Of a stretch of DNA of 64,000 nt, positions 9,170-17,804 are shown in pieces. The first letter of the stretch is position 1. The number at the start of each line of letters is the position of its first letter. A program made the position numbers and the translations under genes. Location: NCBI RefSeq assembly GCF_000225345.1, contig NC_015977.1, positions 971,001 to 1,035,000 on the forward strand, written 5' to 3'. This DNA comes from Roseburia hominis A2-183 (lineage in GTDB: Bacteria; Bacillota; Clostridia; Lachnospirales; Lachnospiraceae). The notes beneath the pieces were generated by a model that was not told the origin of the DNA, made no database searches, and was given only the letters and a program-made list of their open reading frames with translations.

Positions 9170-10167
9170 TTTGCGCTGGATTCCCGGATGATAAGTTCTG
9201 TATCCAGAATCAGAGATTTGGGAAACATATCAGGATGGTTGATGGAATCAAGAAGAAGTTCGCATGCCGAATAGCCCAGCTGAAAACTCGGCTGGTTTAC
9301 AGTGGTAATCGTCGGACAGGTCATGATGGAGATGTCCAGGTTATCAAATCCGACGACAATAATATCCTCCGGAATACGAAGATCAAAGCGTTTAGCGGCA
9401 CGAATGACAGCGGCGGCAAAAACGTCTGAGATAACGAAAAAAGCATTTGGACGAATTTCATTATTCAACAGACGGCAGACTGCGGAGTATGCCATCTGGT
9501 AATTTACTTCAGGCAGGCTGACAATCCAGTCCGGACGAACGGAAATATCTTTTTTGCGGAGCGTATCAAGAAAACCTTCCTGACGCTTCACAGCATATTT
9601 AAAGGACATGGGACCGTTTATCATTGCGATTTTATTACAATTACAGGAAACAATATATTCTGCAGCGCTTGTTGCGGCACTATAGTCGTCTATGCTGACA
9701 TAAGGGTAATCCGCGTGCTCGTTATATTCGCTGCATTGAACTAACGGTACGACAGAGTGGATCATATCCAGCTGTTCCTTGGAGACATGATTCAATAAAA
9801 TGACTCCGGCGGCATGTACCTGTTTTAACAGATTGATAAAAGAGTAAATAGAACTCCGGTCAAGCGGGGAGTCGTTGATCAGCAGACGATAACCGTGTGC
9901 CTTGGCGGATACAAGGGCGCCGTCGATGACTTTCAGGTAGAAAACGTTATCGAGTTCCGGAACATTCAAAATAATAAGAGGCTGTTCGGTAGCCGCAGCT
10001 ATAGTACCCTTTTCGAGAAGACATCCCAGTGCGGACATGGCATTTTCGACTTGCTGGATGGTTTCGGATTTTACAAGTTCTCTATGACGCAACACTCGGG
10101 AAACAGTGGCAGGGGAGACCCCTGCTTTTTTTGCGATGTCTGCGACCGTAATTTTATCTTTTTTCAT
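9163..10167 (-). CDS. LacI-family transcriptional regulator
   Basis: A 334-residue LacI/GalR repressor. The N-terminal helix-turn-helix MKKDKITVADIAKKAGVSPA is followed by TVSRVLRHRELV; the periplasmic-binding-like ligand domain follows, ending with FDNLDISIMTCPTITTVNQPSF typical of the family. I start at 10167 (MKKDKI) rather than 14 residues upstream because the helix-turn-helix begins there and GGAGG lies about 11 bases before it. It is divergent from the sugar cassette, so it probably senses the sugar and controls genes at 10.4-16.2 kb. Confidence 0.93.
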   Translation of the reverse strand: MKKDKITVADIAKKAGVSPATVSRVLRHRELVKSETIQQVENAMSALGCLLEKGTIAAATEQPLIILNVPELDNVFYLKVIDGALVSAKAHGYRLLINDSPLDRSSIYSFINLLKQVHAAGVILLNHVSKEQLDMIHSVVPLVQCSEYNEHADYPYVSIDDYSAATSAAEYIVSCNCNKIAMINGPMSFKYAVKRQEGFLDTLRKKDISVRPDWIVSLPEVNYQMAYSAVCRLLNNEIRPNAFFVISDVFAAAVIRAAKRFDLRIPEDIIVVGFDNLDISIMTCPTITTVNQPSFQLGYSACELLLDSINHPDMFPKSLILDTELIIRESSAKI

Positions 10168-10289
10168 ATCTCTGTGAGCCTCCTGTGTATCAATATAATA
10201 ATGATACACCAGTTTTGTTTATTTTGTAAATATAAAATGAAACAAAATGTGAAAAGTTTTCAGCTATATAAGAAATACTTTGGCGATTA

Positions 10290-10330
10290 TTGACAAAATA
10301 AACGAAAATAAAGAAACAAAGCGCTGAAAA
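10290..10330 (+). promoter_or_regulatory. Divergent control region of sugar cassette; possible LacI operator
   Basis: The 262-bp gap between the regulator and the dehydrogenase is very A+T rich. It holds a TTGACA at 10290-10295 and an AAAGCGCTGAAA centre (10318-10329) resembling the CG-centred operators of LacI-family proteins. A further inverted pair TTTTGTTT / AAACAAAA lies at about 10212-10246. I cannot assign a convincing -10. Confidence 0.4.
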
Positions 10331-10429
10331 TGCTTGAAATGACGATAGAATGATTGAATTGCTGAAAAAAATATGTTACTTTTGTTTCAAGAGAATGAAA
10401 GAATGAAAGAAAATATGAAAGGAGATAAC

Positions 10430-11461
10430 ATGAAGGTTGGAATAATCGGGTGTGGAAAAATTGCACAGGTTAGACATATTCCGGAATACCTGGAAAATCC
10501 GGATGTAGAAATTGTTGGATATTATGACTGGAATGCTGACCGGGCAGCAGAACTGGCAGCGCAATTTGGCGGCAAGGCATATAGCACGGAGGATGAACTT
10601 CTGGCAGACAAGGAGATGGATGCTGTCAGTGTCTGTGTGGCAAATAACGCACATGCAAAAGTTACGATCAAGGCGTTGAATGCTGGAAAGCATGTCCTTT
10701 GTGAGAAACCGATGGCAGTAACGCTGGAGGAATGCATGGACATGGTAAAAGCTGCGGATGAAAACGGGAAATATCTGATGATAGGGCAGAACCAGAGATT
10801 TGCAAAAGCACATGTAAAGGCGAAAGAGTTAATCTCTGAGGGAGTAATCGGAGACGTAATTACTTTTAAGACGACATTCGGACATGGCGGTCCGGAGACA
10901 TGGGGAATTGACGGTGCGAAGAACACATGGTTTTTTGACAAATCGCGTTCCGTTATGGGAGCAATGGCAGACCTTGGGGTTCATAAGACGGATCTGATAC
11001 AGTTTCTGCTTGATTCGAGAGTCATTGAAACAACAGCGCATATAACAACGCTTGACAAGAAGGACGCGCAGGGAAATCTGATCGGTGTGGATGACAATGC
11101 AATCTGCATCTATAAGATGGAGAACGGAGTGGTTGGAACCATGACGGCAAGCTGGACTTATTACGGGGAAGAGGATAATTCAACAATTCTTTACGGAACA
11201 GAAGGAATTATGAAAATATATGATGATCCGGTTTACTCTATTAAAGTCATCACACGCGGCGGTGAGAAAATTCTATACGACATAGACAAAATTCAAACCA
11301 ACGATAATCAGACGAAGTCCGGAATCATTGATTCTTTTGTGGAAGCAGTGGTAAATAATCATGAACCTGAAGTGAGCGGAAGGGATGTGCTGAATGCAAT
11401 GAAAGCAATATTCGCAAGCCTGGAATCTGCAAAAGAGAAAAAAACAATCATGATTCAATAG
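10430..11461 (+). CDS. Gfo/Idh/MocA-family sugar dehydrogenase
   Basis: A 343-residue NAD(P)-dependent oxidoreductase: Rossmann start MKVGIIGCGKIAQVRHIPEY, the CEKPMAVTLEEC motif with its catalytic lysine, and the C-terminal substrate domain with GAMADLGVHKTDLIQFL. Start chosen at 10430, just after GAAAGGAGATAAC. Such enzymes oxidise or epimerise sugars and cyclitols. It is followed at 12 bp by a sugar-isomerase gene and then by the transporter, so it acts on the imported sugar; the sugar itself cannot be named. Confidence 0.92.
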   Translation: MKVGIIGCGKIAQVRHIPEYLENPDVEIVGYYDWNADRAAELAAQFGGKAYSTEDELLADKEMDAVSVCVANNAHAKVTIKALNAGKHVLCEKPMAVTLEECMDMVKAADENGKYLMIGQNQRFAKAHVKAKELISEGVIGDVITFKTTFGHGGPETWGIDGAKNTWFFDKSRSVMGAMADLGVHKTDLIQFLLDSRVIETTAHITTLDKKDAQGNLIGVDDNAICIYKMENGVVGTMTASWTYYGEEDNSTILYGTEGIMKIYDDPVYSIKVITRGGEKILYDIDKIQTNDNQTKSGIIDSFVEAVVNNHEPEVSGRDVLNAMKAIFASLESAKEKKTIMIQ

Positions 11462-11473
11462 GAGGATACACGG

Positions 11474-12391
11474 ATGAAACTTGGATTTGTAAGTTCGATA
11501 CTGGATGGATGGTCTTTTGAAGAAATGATCGATACGGCTGCGGCACAGGGATTTGAATGTGTCGAGATCGCATGCTGGCCTAGTGCAGGGAAGACAGAGA
11601 GAAGGTATGCGGGGGTGTGCCATATTGATACAGAGACGCTTGATGATCAGAAGGCGGAGTACATCTTAAACTACTGTAAAGAGCGAAAAATAGAGATATC
11701 TTCTCTTGCTTTTTATCCGAACACGATGGATCCGGACGAACAAAAACGCGAAGAGAATATTCGACATCTGAAGAGCGTGATCGATGCCAGCGCGAAGCTG
11801 AACGTCAATATGGTTACGACTTTTATCGGGCGGGATCAGACAAAAAGCGTGGAAGAGAATTTAAAGCTGGTAGAGAAAATCTGGCCGCCTATTCTGGAGT
11901 ATGCGAAAGAACGAAAGGTGAAGATCGCCATTGAAAACTGTCCGATGCTCTTTGGCGAGGACCAGTGGCCTGGGGGACAGAATCTTATGACATCACCGGA
12001 GAACTGGGATAAGATTTTTGAGATCCTTGACAGCGAATATCTGGGAATCAATTTTGACCCGTCGCATTTTGTATGGCAGATGATGGACTACATCCATCCC
12101 ATCTATGAATATAAGGATAAGATTTTTCATGTACATTTTAAGGATATAAAGTTATATCCGGAGAAACTGGCAAAGGTAGGGGTTATGGCTTATCCACTGA
12201 AGTTTATGTCGCCTAAGCTCCCAGGATTGGGGGATGTAAATTGGGGAAAGTTTGTGAGTGCGCTTACGGACATTGGCTATGACGGATACGTATGTATTGA
12301 GGTAGAAGACAAAGCGTTTGAGAGCTCCAGAGAAGAGATTTTAAAGAGTCTTTTAAAATCAAAAGAGTATATCAGACAGTTTCCAATGTAA
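11474..12391 (+). CDS. Sugar phosphate isomerase/epimerase (TIM barrel)
   Basis: A 305-residue AP-endonuclease-2-type TIM barrel (IolE/IolI/xylose-isomerase-like). Metal-site segments are visible: IAIENCPMLFG, INFDPSHFVWQMMDY, KIFHVHFKDIK and GYDGYVCIEVEDKAFE. A GGAGG site precedes it, 12 bp after the dehydrogenase. Dehydrogenase plus isomerase of these families are a recurring pair in catabolism of inositol, keto-sugars and unusual glycosides. Confidence 0.9.
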   Translation: MKLGFVSSILDGWSFEEMIDTAAAQGFECVEIACWPSAGKTERRYAGVCHIDTETLDDQKAEYILNYCKERKIEISSLAFYPNTMDPDEQKREENIRHLKSVIDASAKLNVNMVTTFIGRDQTKSVEENLKLVEKIWPPILEYAKERKVKIAIENCPMLFGEDQWPGGQNLMTSPENWDKIFEILDSEYLGINFDPSHFVWQMMDYIHPIYEYKDKIFHVHFKDIKLYPEKLAKVGVMAYPLKFMSPKLPGLGDVNWGKFVSALTDIGYDGYVCIEVEDKAFESSREEILKSLLKSKEYIRQFPM

Positions 12392-12440
12392 TTGGACGGT
12401 AAGTACCGTTTCAATAAATAAAAGAAAGAAGGAAAAAACT

Positions 12441-13565
12441 ATGAGAAAGAGAATTTTGGCATTGGCAATGACAACAGCAATGGTATTGGGAGGAACAGCA
12501 TGCGGAGGATCAGATGCTGCGACGGAAAGCGCGTCGACATCACAGGCAGCTACAGAAAAACAGAACACCGGAGAAAGCGAAAACGGGGATAGCACGCATA
12601 TCTATGTTTTGACAGCACCGGAGGACCATGGCTGGACAGGTTCTGTTGCAACATTTGCAAAGGAGAAAATCGAGGAAGTAAATGCAGCAGGAACATACAC
12701 AAGCGAGCTGATTACTTCAGCGGATGCTTCAGAGCAGATTAGAAATATTGAGGATATCCTCTCAAAAGGTGAGAAAAATATCGCGATTGTTATTCAGCCA
12801 ATTGATGACACAGTGCAGTCGGCGATCCAGCAGATCGTGGATGCAGAAATACCATATGTAGCATTTGACCGGATCATTGATGGTGTTGCATCGAGCGCTG
12901 TATCGAATGTAAAAGGCGACAATGAAGGAATCGGTGTCGCCGCGGCAGCATATTTCGTATCCTGCGGAATGCAGCCGGGGGATGAGGTATATGTATATGA
13001 GGGCGATACCTCTTCGGTAACAACACTCCGTGACCAGGGATTTAAAGAATATCTGCTTGGAAATGCAGAGTTCGAGGACGCTACGATTGAGGATTCCTTA
13101 AAGTGGACAGAAGAGCAGGTGGAAAGTGCAATCACATATTCAGGAGCAATGAACTGGAGCAGATCAGATACCAAGACCGCATTTGAGTCATTGATGAGTG
13201 ATGCTGGAAACGCTGATACAAAGTGGTTCTATGCGGAAGATGATGAGCTTGCAATGGGTATTATCGAGGCGCTCAACGGCGGTGGAATCGATGAGACAAC
13301 CAAAGAGGCATTTCTTGCAAATCAGCCGGTAATCAGTGGTTGTGGCGGACTGGATGAATTTTACGGAATGCTTCGCGGCGAAAATTATACAGAACTTACA
13401 GCCCAGTTTGGAGGTCTGGTATCTGTTACATATAGTCCGTCGATGATTCAGACAGCAATTCAGGATATGGTAGATTATCTTGATGGAAAAACGGTACCGC
13501 AGGATCATGTGATTGAATGTGAAAATGTGACATCTGAGAATGTGACAGAGTACGAAGGATTCTAA
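12441..13565 (+). CDS. Sugar ABC transporter substrate-binding lipoprotein
   Basis: A 374-residue lipoprotein of the RbsB/MglB class: signal MRKRILALAMTTAMVLGGTAC with the lipobox GTAC, a Ser/Thr/Glu-rich linker, then a periplasmic-binding-type-1 fold (IYVLTAPEDHGWTGSVATFA, DILSKGEKNIAIVIQP, IPYVAFDRIID). It feeds the ATPase and permease downstream. A 12-bp stem-loop directly after the stop probably makes it more abundant than the membrane parts. Confidence 0.93.
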   Translation: MRKRILALAMTTAMVLGGTACGGSDAATESASTSQAATEKQNTGESENGDSTHIYVLTAPEDHGWTGSVATFAKEKIEEVNAAGTYTSELITSADASEQIRNIEDILSKGEKNIAIVIQPIDDTVQSAIQQIVDAEIPYVAFDRIIDGVASSAVSNVKGDNEGIGVAAAAYFVSCGMQPGDEVYVYEGDTSSVTTLRDQGFKEYLLGNAEFEDATIEDSLKWTEEQVESAITYSGAMNWSRSDTKTAFESLMSDAGNADTKWFYAEDDELAMGIIEALNGGGIDETTKEAFLANQPVISGCGGLDEFYGMLRGENYTELTAQFGGLVSVTYSPSMIQTAIQDMVDYLDGKTVPQDHVIECENVTSENVTEYEGF

Positions 13566-13577
13566 TTTGGTAAACCA

Positions 13578-13615
13578 ATGCATGTTGTCTGCCCGATATG
13601 GTGGACAACATGCAT
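13578..13615 (+). promoter_or_regulatory. Intercistronic stem-loop
   Basis: A perfect 12-bp stem (ATGCATGTTGTC at 13578-13589, GACAACATGCAT at 13604-13615) with a 14-base loop and no T run. It sits between the binding-protein and ATPase genes, a classic position for mRNA stabilisation or partial termination that lets the binding protein be made in excess. Confidence 0.7.
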
Positions 13616-13652
13616 GATAAAAGATGATCATTTCGGTAGAATGGAGTTATTT

Positions 13653-15152
13653 ATGAGTTTATTAGAGATGAACGGAATATGCAAATCCTTTAATGGCATA
13701 CAGGTGCTGAAAGAAGTTTCTCTGCGGGTGGAAGCGGGAGAGGTTCATGCACTTTTGGGAGAGAATGGAGCTGGAAAATCTACGCTTATGAATATTCTCA
13801 CAGGTGTACATGACAAAGACGCCGGAACAGTTGTGTTTGACGGAAAAGAAATGAAAAATATATCCGTAAAATCTTCGGAAAACGCAGGGATTGCGTTTGT
13901 ACATCAGGAGTTGAACCTGTTTAATGATTTAAAGGTTTATGAAAATATTTTTCTTTGCAGAGAATATACCAATAAATTCGGGAAAGTCGATACAAAGAGA
14001 ATGATAAAAGAGTCGAGGGAACTTTTCGAGGAACTGGGTGTGGAAATTGATCCGGAAATAGAGGTGTCCGGGCTTACGACAAGCCAGAAGCAGCTTCTGG
14101 AGATATCGAAGGCATTGTTTTTTAAGGCAAAGTTGCTGATTCTTGATGAGCCGACGACAGCTTTGAACAACAGTGAGATCGAACATCTTTTCCATATTAT
14201 AGAGCGACTGAAGGAAAGCGGGACAGCGTTTATCTTTATATCTCATAAAATGCCGGAAATTTTCAGAATTTCAGACAGCTATACGATTTTCCGTAACGGG
14301 GAATTTATTGATTCCGGAAAAATCAGCGAGGCGGATACAGATACCATCATACAGAAGATGGTGGGAGAAAATTATTCTTCCGGCGAGATTTATGAACCGA
14401 GACAAAAAGGCGAAGCTGTTTTAAAACTTGAGAATCTGAGCGGAGAAGGATTTTGTGACGTCAGTTTTGAAGTTAAAAAGGGAGAGATTATCGGGCTGAC
14501 GGGACTGCAGGGAGCGGGCAGCAGTGAACTTCTTCAGTGCATGTTCGGTGCAACACCTGCATATGGCGGAAATATGTATGTAAATGGAAATTGTGTGCCT
14601 CATCATTCGATTCAGGCGGCAATGAAGAACAAGGTTGCAATGCTTCCGGCAAACAGGAAAGAAAATTCGGTTGTTCCTGATATGTCGATTTTGGAGAATA
14701 TGTACCTGGCGGAACATGTTCTTTCCAAAAAGAAACCTTGTATTTCTAAAAAACAGGAAGAGAAAAAATATCAGAATTTTAAAGATATATTAAATATAAA
14801 AGCAGCCGATAGTGCGGATTTTATTACGTCGCTAAGCGGTGGCAACCAGCAGAAGGTATTTCTGGCAAGATGGCTTGACACAGATGCGGATATCCTGCTT
14901 CTGGATAATCCTACACAGGGAATTGACATCGGAGCAAAAGCGGAAATCTACCGGTTGATTCTGAAGCTTGCTTCCGAAGGAAAAACCATACTGCTTAACA
15001 CACTTGAGATACCGGAAATAAAAAAAGTTGCAGACCGCTGTATCGTATTTTATAACGGGAAAATTGCAGGAAGTCTTGCGCATAGCCAGATAGATGAAAC
15101 AACAGTGATGAGTTATGCAACAAATGCTGTACAGTTAGAGGAGGTTTTATAA
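13653..15152 (+). CDS. Sugar ABC transporter double ATPase, RbsA/MglA type
   Basis: A 499-residue protein with two ABC domains. Domain 1 has GENGAGKST and ILDEPTTALNNSE but the signature region reads LTTSQKQLLEI, the usual degenerate form. Domain 2 has a degenerate Walker A GLQGAGSSE and signature LSGGNQQKV with LLLDNPTQGIDIGAK. This asymmetry is normal for RbsA-type proteins. I start at 13653, behind AATGGAG. The stop overlaps the next start region. Confidence 0.93.
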   Translation: MSLLEMNGICKSFNGIQVLKEVSLRVEAGEVHALLGENGAGKSTLMNILTGVHDKDAGTVVFDGKEMKNISVKSSENAGIAFVHQELNLFNDLKVYENIFLCREYTNKFGKVDTKRMIKESRELFEELGVEIDPEIEVSGLTTSQKQLLEISKALFFKAKLLILDEPTTALNNSEIEHLFHIIERLKESGTAFIFISHKMPEIFRISDSYTIFRNGEFIDSGKISEADTDTIIQKMVGENYSSGEIYEPRQKGEAVLKLENLSGEGFCDVSFEVKKGEIIGLTGLQGAGSSELLQCMFGATPAYGGNMYVNGNCVPHHSIQAAMKNKVAMLPANRKENSVVPDMSILENMYLAEHVLSKKKPCISKKQEEKKYQNFKDILNIKAADSADFITSLSGGNQQKVFLARWLDTDADILLLDNPTQGIDIGAKAEIYRLILKLASEGKTILLNTLEIPEIKKVADRCIVFYNGKIAGSLAHSQIDETTVMSYATNAVQLEEVL

Positions 15153-16159
15153 TGAAGGAGAAATCAAAACGAACGAAATTCCTGAGTGAATACAGCTACA
15201 TTGCTGTTTATGTTATCATTTTAATCGTATATGTGATTACCAATCACGGTTTGACGATGAGTGGATTTATGAATATATTCCGGCATTCTGCAGTCATTGG
15301 AATCATTGGATTCGGCATGGGACTGATCTGTTTGACCGGAGATATCGACCTTTCTGTAGGTTCCATGCTTGCGCTTGTAAGCGGTTTTTCGGTAGTGATA
15401 TTTAACATGACAGATAACATCCTATTGACGTTCCTTTTTGCGGTAGGGTTTGGCGCAGTGTGCGGTCTGATCAACGGTATGCTGGTCGGATATGGAAAAA
15501 TTCCGGCATTTATTGCAACACTTGCGACAATGCTTATTTACCGCTCATTTGCACAGTATTATTGCCAGCATATCGATAAGAACCTTATCGGCGGCGGAAG
15601 TTCTGTTTACCGCATGGCGAATGCGAATACGCTGTATCAGGCAATGTATAATATGGGAAACGGAAAAGTGCTTACGGTTCCAATCGTGGGAATCCTCCTC
15701 ATTGCAGTGACAATTATTTTTGTGTATCTGACAACGGAAACAAAATACGGAAAACAGATCTATGCGGTTGGAAGCAATGCGAAGGCAGCGCGCATGACAG
15801 GAATTGACGTTGATAAGGTAAAGGTTTCTGTTTTTGTAATTGCAGGAGCGCTTGTCGGACTGGCATCGTTTGTATGGATTGCGATGAATGCGTCGGCAGA
15901 CCCGGCAACAACCGGAAGCAGCTATGAGATGTATGCGATTGCGGCAGTGGTTCTCGGCGGAATCAGCATGTCAGGCGGCAGAGGAAAAATGCTTGGTATT
16001 CTCTTTGGTGCGATGTCCTACACAGTCATTGATAAAATTATAGTGGCGTTAAAGATGGATTCTCTCATCAATGACGCAATCAAAGGCATTATCCTTATTG
16101 TGGTAATTATGATTCAGATTGTAAGTCCGAGAATTAAGGAAAAAATTCAGAAAAGATAA
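15152..16159 (+). CDS. Sugar ABC transporter permease, RbsC/MglC type
   Basis: A 335-residue permease with eight to ten hydrophobic segments. The markers GDIDLSVGSMLAL, NGMLVGYGKIPAFIATLATM, AVGSNAKAARMTGIDVDKVK and VVLGGISMSGGRG define the BPD_transp_2 family for ribose, galactose and related monosaccharides. It is the last gene of the cassette; two terminators follow. Confidence 0.93.
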   Translation: MKEKSKRTKFLSEYSYIAVYVIILIVYVITNHGLTMSGFMNIFRHSAVIGIIGFGMGLICLTGDIDLSVGSMLALVSGFSVVIFNMTDNILLTFLFAVGFGAVCGLINGMLVGYGKIPAFIATLATMLIYRSFAQYYCQHIDKNLIGGGSSVYRMANANTLYQAMYNMGNGKVLTVPIVGILLIAVTIIFVYLTTETKYGKQIYAVGSNAKAARMTGIDVDKVKVSVFVIAGALVGLASFVWIAMNASADPATTGSSYEMYAIAAVVLGGISMSGGRGKMLGILFGAMSYTVIDKIIVALKMDSLINDAIKGIILIVVIMIQIVSPRIKEKIQKR

Positions 16160-16165
16160 AAAGGG

Positions 16166-16238
16166 CTTCCAGAAGGATGGAAGTTTTTCAAAAGCAGACA
16201 TGGTGTTCCGATAAGCAATCGGTATCATGTCTGTTTTT
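16166..16238 (+). terminator. Two consecutive terminators after the sugar cassette
   Basis: First: CTTCCA / TGGAAG (16166-16183) then TTTTT. Second: CAGACATG (16195-16202) / CATGTCTG (16226-16233) with further pairing CGAT/ATCG inside, then TTTTT. They mark the end of the cassette. Confidence 0.78.
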
Positions 16239-16263
16239 GCGTGTATATACAATATAAAATATA

Positions 16264-16592
16264 AAATTACTATTTGGTTGTAAGATCGGAAAAAGTGCGT
16301 GGGATTGCCAAATACGAATTGTGAAACGGAAAGTTCTGTGGCAAAATGATTTTGTGATATTATATGATGCAGGCGATTTCCACAAATATGATGGACTGAC
16401 AGGTCTGTTTGTGAAATTAGTGAATGCGGATAACGAATTATTAAAGGATGCCTACATGAAAAAATGGTATCGATTATCTGTGGGAGGGCGGTGAAAAATT
16501 CATCGGTCTTGAGAAAAATAATAAAGATCGAAGCGCTGTTTTCGGATTTTAAGAAGGATGGATACAGCATCCGGCAGACATTGACATTTTAG
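16264..16592 (+). pseudogene. Unrecognised gene remnants
   Basis: No long gene is present between 16240 and 16620. One frame is open from about 16264 to the stop at 16494 and, from GTG 16321, gives 57 residues (DFVILYDAGDFHKYDGLTGL, then LFVKLVNADNELLKDAYMKK). A second short frame overlaps its stop (GTGA, 16491-16592, 33 residues, IKIEALFSDFKKDGYSIR). Both read like protein but lack ribosome binding sites, and I do not recognise either. They are best seen as pieces of decayed genes in a region with several other broken ones. Confidence 0.4.
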
Positions 16593-16619
16593 AAGAGAGA
16601 CGGGAAAAAGGAGGCAATC

Positions 16620-16787
16620 ATGTTTCAACCAATCAGAAGAAAGACAAAAGAAATCAGCACAGAGGCGGCAAAATATTATCCGGATGAGGCGATGATCGAG
16701 GAGGAGATGGAGCGCGTGGGAAAAGCGGTGAGCGTATACGAGATTACGATCGAGCATCTCAGCGGAAAGGAAATACAGGAGAGATAA
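16620..16787 (+). pseudogene. PNPOx/NimA-like flavoprotein reduced to its two ends
   Basis: A 55-codon frame behind a strong AAGGAGG. The start MFQPIRRKTKEIST matches the N-terminus, and YYPDEAMIEEEMERVGKAVS with ITIEHLSGKE matches the C-terminus, of pyridoxamine-5'-phosphate-oxidase-like (NimA-type) proteins that are normally about 155 residues. The roughly 100 residues with the FMN barrel are absent, and the join is in frame. I treat it as an internal-deletion remnant; a retained small protein is possible since start, ribosome site and stop are intact. The family match is from memory. Confidence 0.55.
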
Positions 16788-16828
16788 CACGGATGCACGA
16801 CGCACGGCGTCTGCGGAATGGAGGAAGC

Positions 16829-17443
16829 ATGGATCAGTGGATGGAGCTTGCGATGCGCGTGCAGAGCATTGCGCAGGCGGGACTTACCTACGGTGGAACC
16901 GAATATGACAAGGAGCGCTACGAGGAGCTGCGGAACATAGCGGCAGAGATGCTGTGTGTGGGGACGGAAGTGCCGGTGGATACGGTAAAACGGTTTTTCT
17001 GCAATGAAACAGGATACCAGACGCCCAAGATTGACACCCGGGCGGCTGTCTTTGTCGATGGAAAAATACTGATGGTGCATGAAAAAAACGGGACATGGTC
17101 GCTGCCGGGCGGCTGGTGCGACGTGGATCAGTCGGTGGCGTCCAACACGGTAAAAGAGACCCATGAGGAAGCAGGTCTTCTCGTGAAGCCGGAGAAAGTG
17201 ATCGCGGTTCACGACTGGAGAAAGCATAACCGCTACAATCTGCCCTACGGCGTGATAAAAATATTTGTGCAGTGCAGCGTCACCGGCGGAAGCTTCCAGG
17301 AAAACATTGAGACGACGGAGACCGCGTATTTTGCAAAGGACGCCCTTCCGTCTCCGCTTGCGGAAGAAAAAGTGACGGCGGAACAGATCGGGATGTGCTT
17401 TGCGGCATATGAGAGCAGCGGCTGGAAGACCGTGCTGGATTAG
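16829..17443 (+). CDS. NUDIX hydrolase with N-terminal helical domain
   Basis: A 204-residue protein. The N-terminal part (about 1-65, MDQWMELAMRVQSIAQAGL) resembles the small helical domain of ADP-ribose-type NUDIX proteins (NUDIX_N_2). The NUDIX box reads GWCDVDQSVASNTVKETHEE then AG: the helix glutamates are present, but the usual REUXEE arginine is lysine and the GX5E glutamate is not in its normal place. Start 16829 follows GGAGG; an earlier ATG (16793) has none. It probably hydrolyses a nucleoside-diphosphate derivative. Confidence 0.85.
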   Translation: MDQWMELAMRVQSIAQAGLTYGGTEYDKERYEELRNIAAEMLCVGTEVPVDTVKRFFCNETGYQTPKIDTRAAVFVDGKILMVHEKNGTWSLPGGWCDVDQSVASNTVKETHEEAGLLVKPEKVIAVHDWRKHNRYNLPYGVIKIFVQCSVTGGSFQENIETTETAYFAKDALPSPLAEEKVTAEQIGMCFAAYESSGWKTVLD

Positions 17444-17462
17444 TCACATTGAAATACAGCTG

Positions 17463-17670
17463 GAATTGTTGCAATAAGTACAGACCTCATTTGGGTAATA
17501 AGTAATATTATCAGAAGACCAGAGAACAAAAAAGTTCCAGAATAAACAGACGGCGGCAAATTCTTTGAAGCAAAATTCACCGCCGCATGGTTATCTGGAA
17601 CTTTTAAGTATCTATTTCTGATAATATTACTTATTCACCCAAACAAGATCTATGCTTATCGCGGCAATTC
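17463..17670. mobile_element. Miniature inverted-repeat element (MITE-like), about 208 bp
   Basis: Its ends are long imperfect inverted repeats of about 50 bp: left 17463-17515, right 17617-17670, both reading (outside to inside) GAATTG.., TAAG.A.AGA.CT, TTTGGGT, then ATAAGTAATATTATCAGA. Inside lies a nested hairpin (AAGTTCCAGA 17532-17541 / TCTGGAACTT 17594-17603, with CGGCGG / CCGCCG within). No protein is encoded. The same terminal sequence bounds the element at 53506-54085. I see no clear target duplication. Confidence 0.7.
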
Positions 17671-17721
17671 CTCTGTATCATATGTCACTTTACCACTTTA
17701 TTACTAAAAATTACAAAAACA

Positions 17722-17753
17722 TACTTTACAGTGTGGATAAGTAGGAGTAAAGT
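17722..17753 (+). promoter_or_regulatory. cysT promoter region with TACTT-N12-AAGTA dyad
   Basis: TACTT (17722-17726) and AAGTA (17739-17743) are separated by exactly 12 bases, as at 5215-5236. TTTACA (17725-17730) with a 17-bp spacer to TAAAGT (17748-17753) can serve as a weaker promoter; TATATT also follows. The downstream leader (CATATAAAATAGATAGGAAA) resembles that of the cysteine transporter operon. Expected to answer to sulfur status. Confidence 0.65.
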
Positions 17754-17804
17754 ATATTTCATATAAAATAGATAGGAAAAGTAAGAAAATAGGAGGAGTG
17801 TCGC

